5,769 nucleotides of DNA, from assembly GCA_030148625.1 (NCBI GenBank), contig JASBTC010000154.1, positions 1 through 5,769 of the forward strand, given 5' to 3'. Of the stretch, positions 5,162 through 5,769 are shown piece after piece. Numbering within the stretch: the stretch's first letter is position 1; each line of letters begins with the position of its first letter. The notes under the pieces were generated by a model. It had not been told where the DNA came from. It saw only the letters and a program-made list of their open reading frames with translations, and made no database searches. Made by a program: the position numbers and the translations under genes. This DNA comes from Sphingobium sp. (GTDB lineage Bacteria; Pseudomonadota; Alphaproteobacteria; Sphingomonadales; Sphingomonadaceae).

Positions 5162-5769
5162 ATGAACGCCGACGATGCGATGCCGCTTTCGCGGGGACGG
5201 GCCAACCTTGCTTTGGCGGTGCTCGTCATCGTCATGGTGCTCAATTTCGTCGATCGGCAAATTCTCTCGATTCTTGCCGAGGACATCAAGCATGATCTCC
5301 AGCTGACCGACGCCGACCTCGGCTTCCTTTTCGGCACCGCCTTCGCGGTCTTCTATGCGGTATTCGGCATCCCGCTCGGACGCCTCGCAGACAGTTGGTA
5401 CCGTGGACGACTGATTGCCATCGGCCTCACCCTCTGGTCGGCGATGACCGCCCTGTCGGGGTTATCCTCGTCCTTCGTGCAGCTTGCGGTCGCGCGTATC
5501 GGCGTCGGCATCGGCGAGGCGAGCGCCTCGCCCGCGGCCTATTCAATGCTCGCCGACCTGTTTCCGCCGCGGCGGCGTGCCCTCGTTCTCGCGATCTACT
5601 CGGCGGGCGTGTTCATCGGCGCGGGGCTCAGCATGTTCATCGGCGGCGGCATCGCGCAGGCCTGGAACGCCGCCTATCCAGCAGGCACGGCGCCCTTCGA
5701 TCTCGTCGGCTGGCAAGTCGCCTTCCTCACTGTCGGAATTCCCGGCGTCCTCGTCGCCATTATCGTCGC
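5162..5769 (+). CDS. MFS transporter, spinster-like, 3' end outside window
   Basis: The first 202 residues of an inner-membrane secondary carrier. Start ATG 5162 has GAGGGG (5149-5154) 7 nt upstream. Six membrane segments can be read, at about 14-32, 53-73, 84-100, 105-120, 140-162 and 186-202, so the visible part is the N-terminal half. NFVDRQ (28-33) ends TM1. The MFS loop 2-3 motif is GRLADSWYRGR (73-83). TM4 has Arg112 and Glu119 in ARIGVGIGEA, the charged pair found in spinster-like proteins. Substrate cannot be predicted; relatives in sphingomonads often sit in catabolic clusters. Operator 2 precedes it. Confidence 0.92.
   Translation, partial: MNADDAMPLSRGRANLALAVLVIVMVLNFVDRQILSILAEDIKHDLQLTDADLGFLFGTAFAVFYAVFGIPLGRLADSWYRGRLIAIGLTLWSAMTALSGLSSSFVQLAVARIGVGIGEASASPAAYSMLADLFPPRRRALVLAIYSAGVFIGAGLSMFIGGGIAQAWNAAYPAGTAPFDLVGWQVAFLTVGIPGVLVAIIV

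Noticed and set aside
4741..5337. Minus-strand open frame crossing the MFS start
   Set aside because: Ser- and Arg-rich composition typical of an antisense shadow; it covers two regulatory elements and the start of a clear transporter.
1..5769. tRNA, rRNA, CRISPR array, insertion sequence ends or transposase
   Set aside because: None seen on either strand by reading; the rearrangements here have no recognisable mobile element attached.

Overview
The window looks like part of the accessory or catabolic chromosome of a high-GC Gram-negative bacterium. The GC-rich third codon positions, the hormone-sensitive-lipase (HSL) type esterase, the Crp-like regulator, the SDR enzymes and a spinster-like MFS carrier are all in the style of alphaproteobacterial sphingomonads (Sphingopyxis, Novosphingobium and relatives). 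That placement is an inference from protein style; no rRNA or other marker is present.

Layout. (1) 1-704 (+) is the 3' part of a MarR-GNAT fusion protein. (2) 705-957 has no gene but carries an AT-rich promoter-like stretch. (3) 958-2842 (+) reads like one operon: a 23-codon leader ORF with a strong Shine-Dalgarno (SD) overlaps by ATGA an HSL-family alpha/beta-hydrolase, and a Crp/Fnr-family regulator follows. (4) 2843-3590 is a scar. It holds an SDR gene without its Rossmann N-terminus, abutting the regulator's stop codon, and a convergent minus-strand 3' gene end. The two stop codons lie in the two arms of a perfect hairpin. (5) 3736-4608 (+) is an intact SDR (DHRS7-like, classical fold) with its own regulatory region. 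(6) 4609-5045 has no intact gene. It holds what look like two pieces of a type-B carboxylesterase in opposite orientations. (7) 5162-5769 (+) is the start of an MFS transporter that runs off the window.

The most interesting observation is regulatory. The same dyad, ACTGTC-N8-GACA(G/A)T, occurs exactly twice, once upstream of the intact SDR and once upstream of the MFS gene. TGTC-N8-GACA has the geometry of a Crp/Fnr-family operator and the half-site recalled for CooA, and the Crp-like protein encoded between the hydrolase and the SDR has Gln where Crp has Glu181 in its recognition helix. A parsimonious model is a small regulon in which this effector-unknown Crp-like protein controls an uptake carrier and an oxidoreductase, with an esterase made alongside the regulator. 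Together they could take up, hydrolyse and oxidise an unidentified ester or alcohol. The remnant genes suggest that the locus was once larger and has been trimmed.
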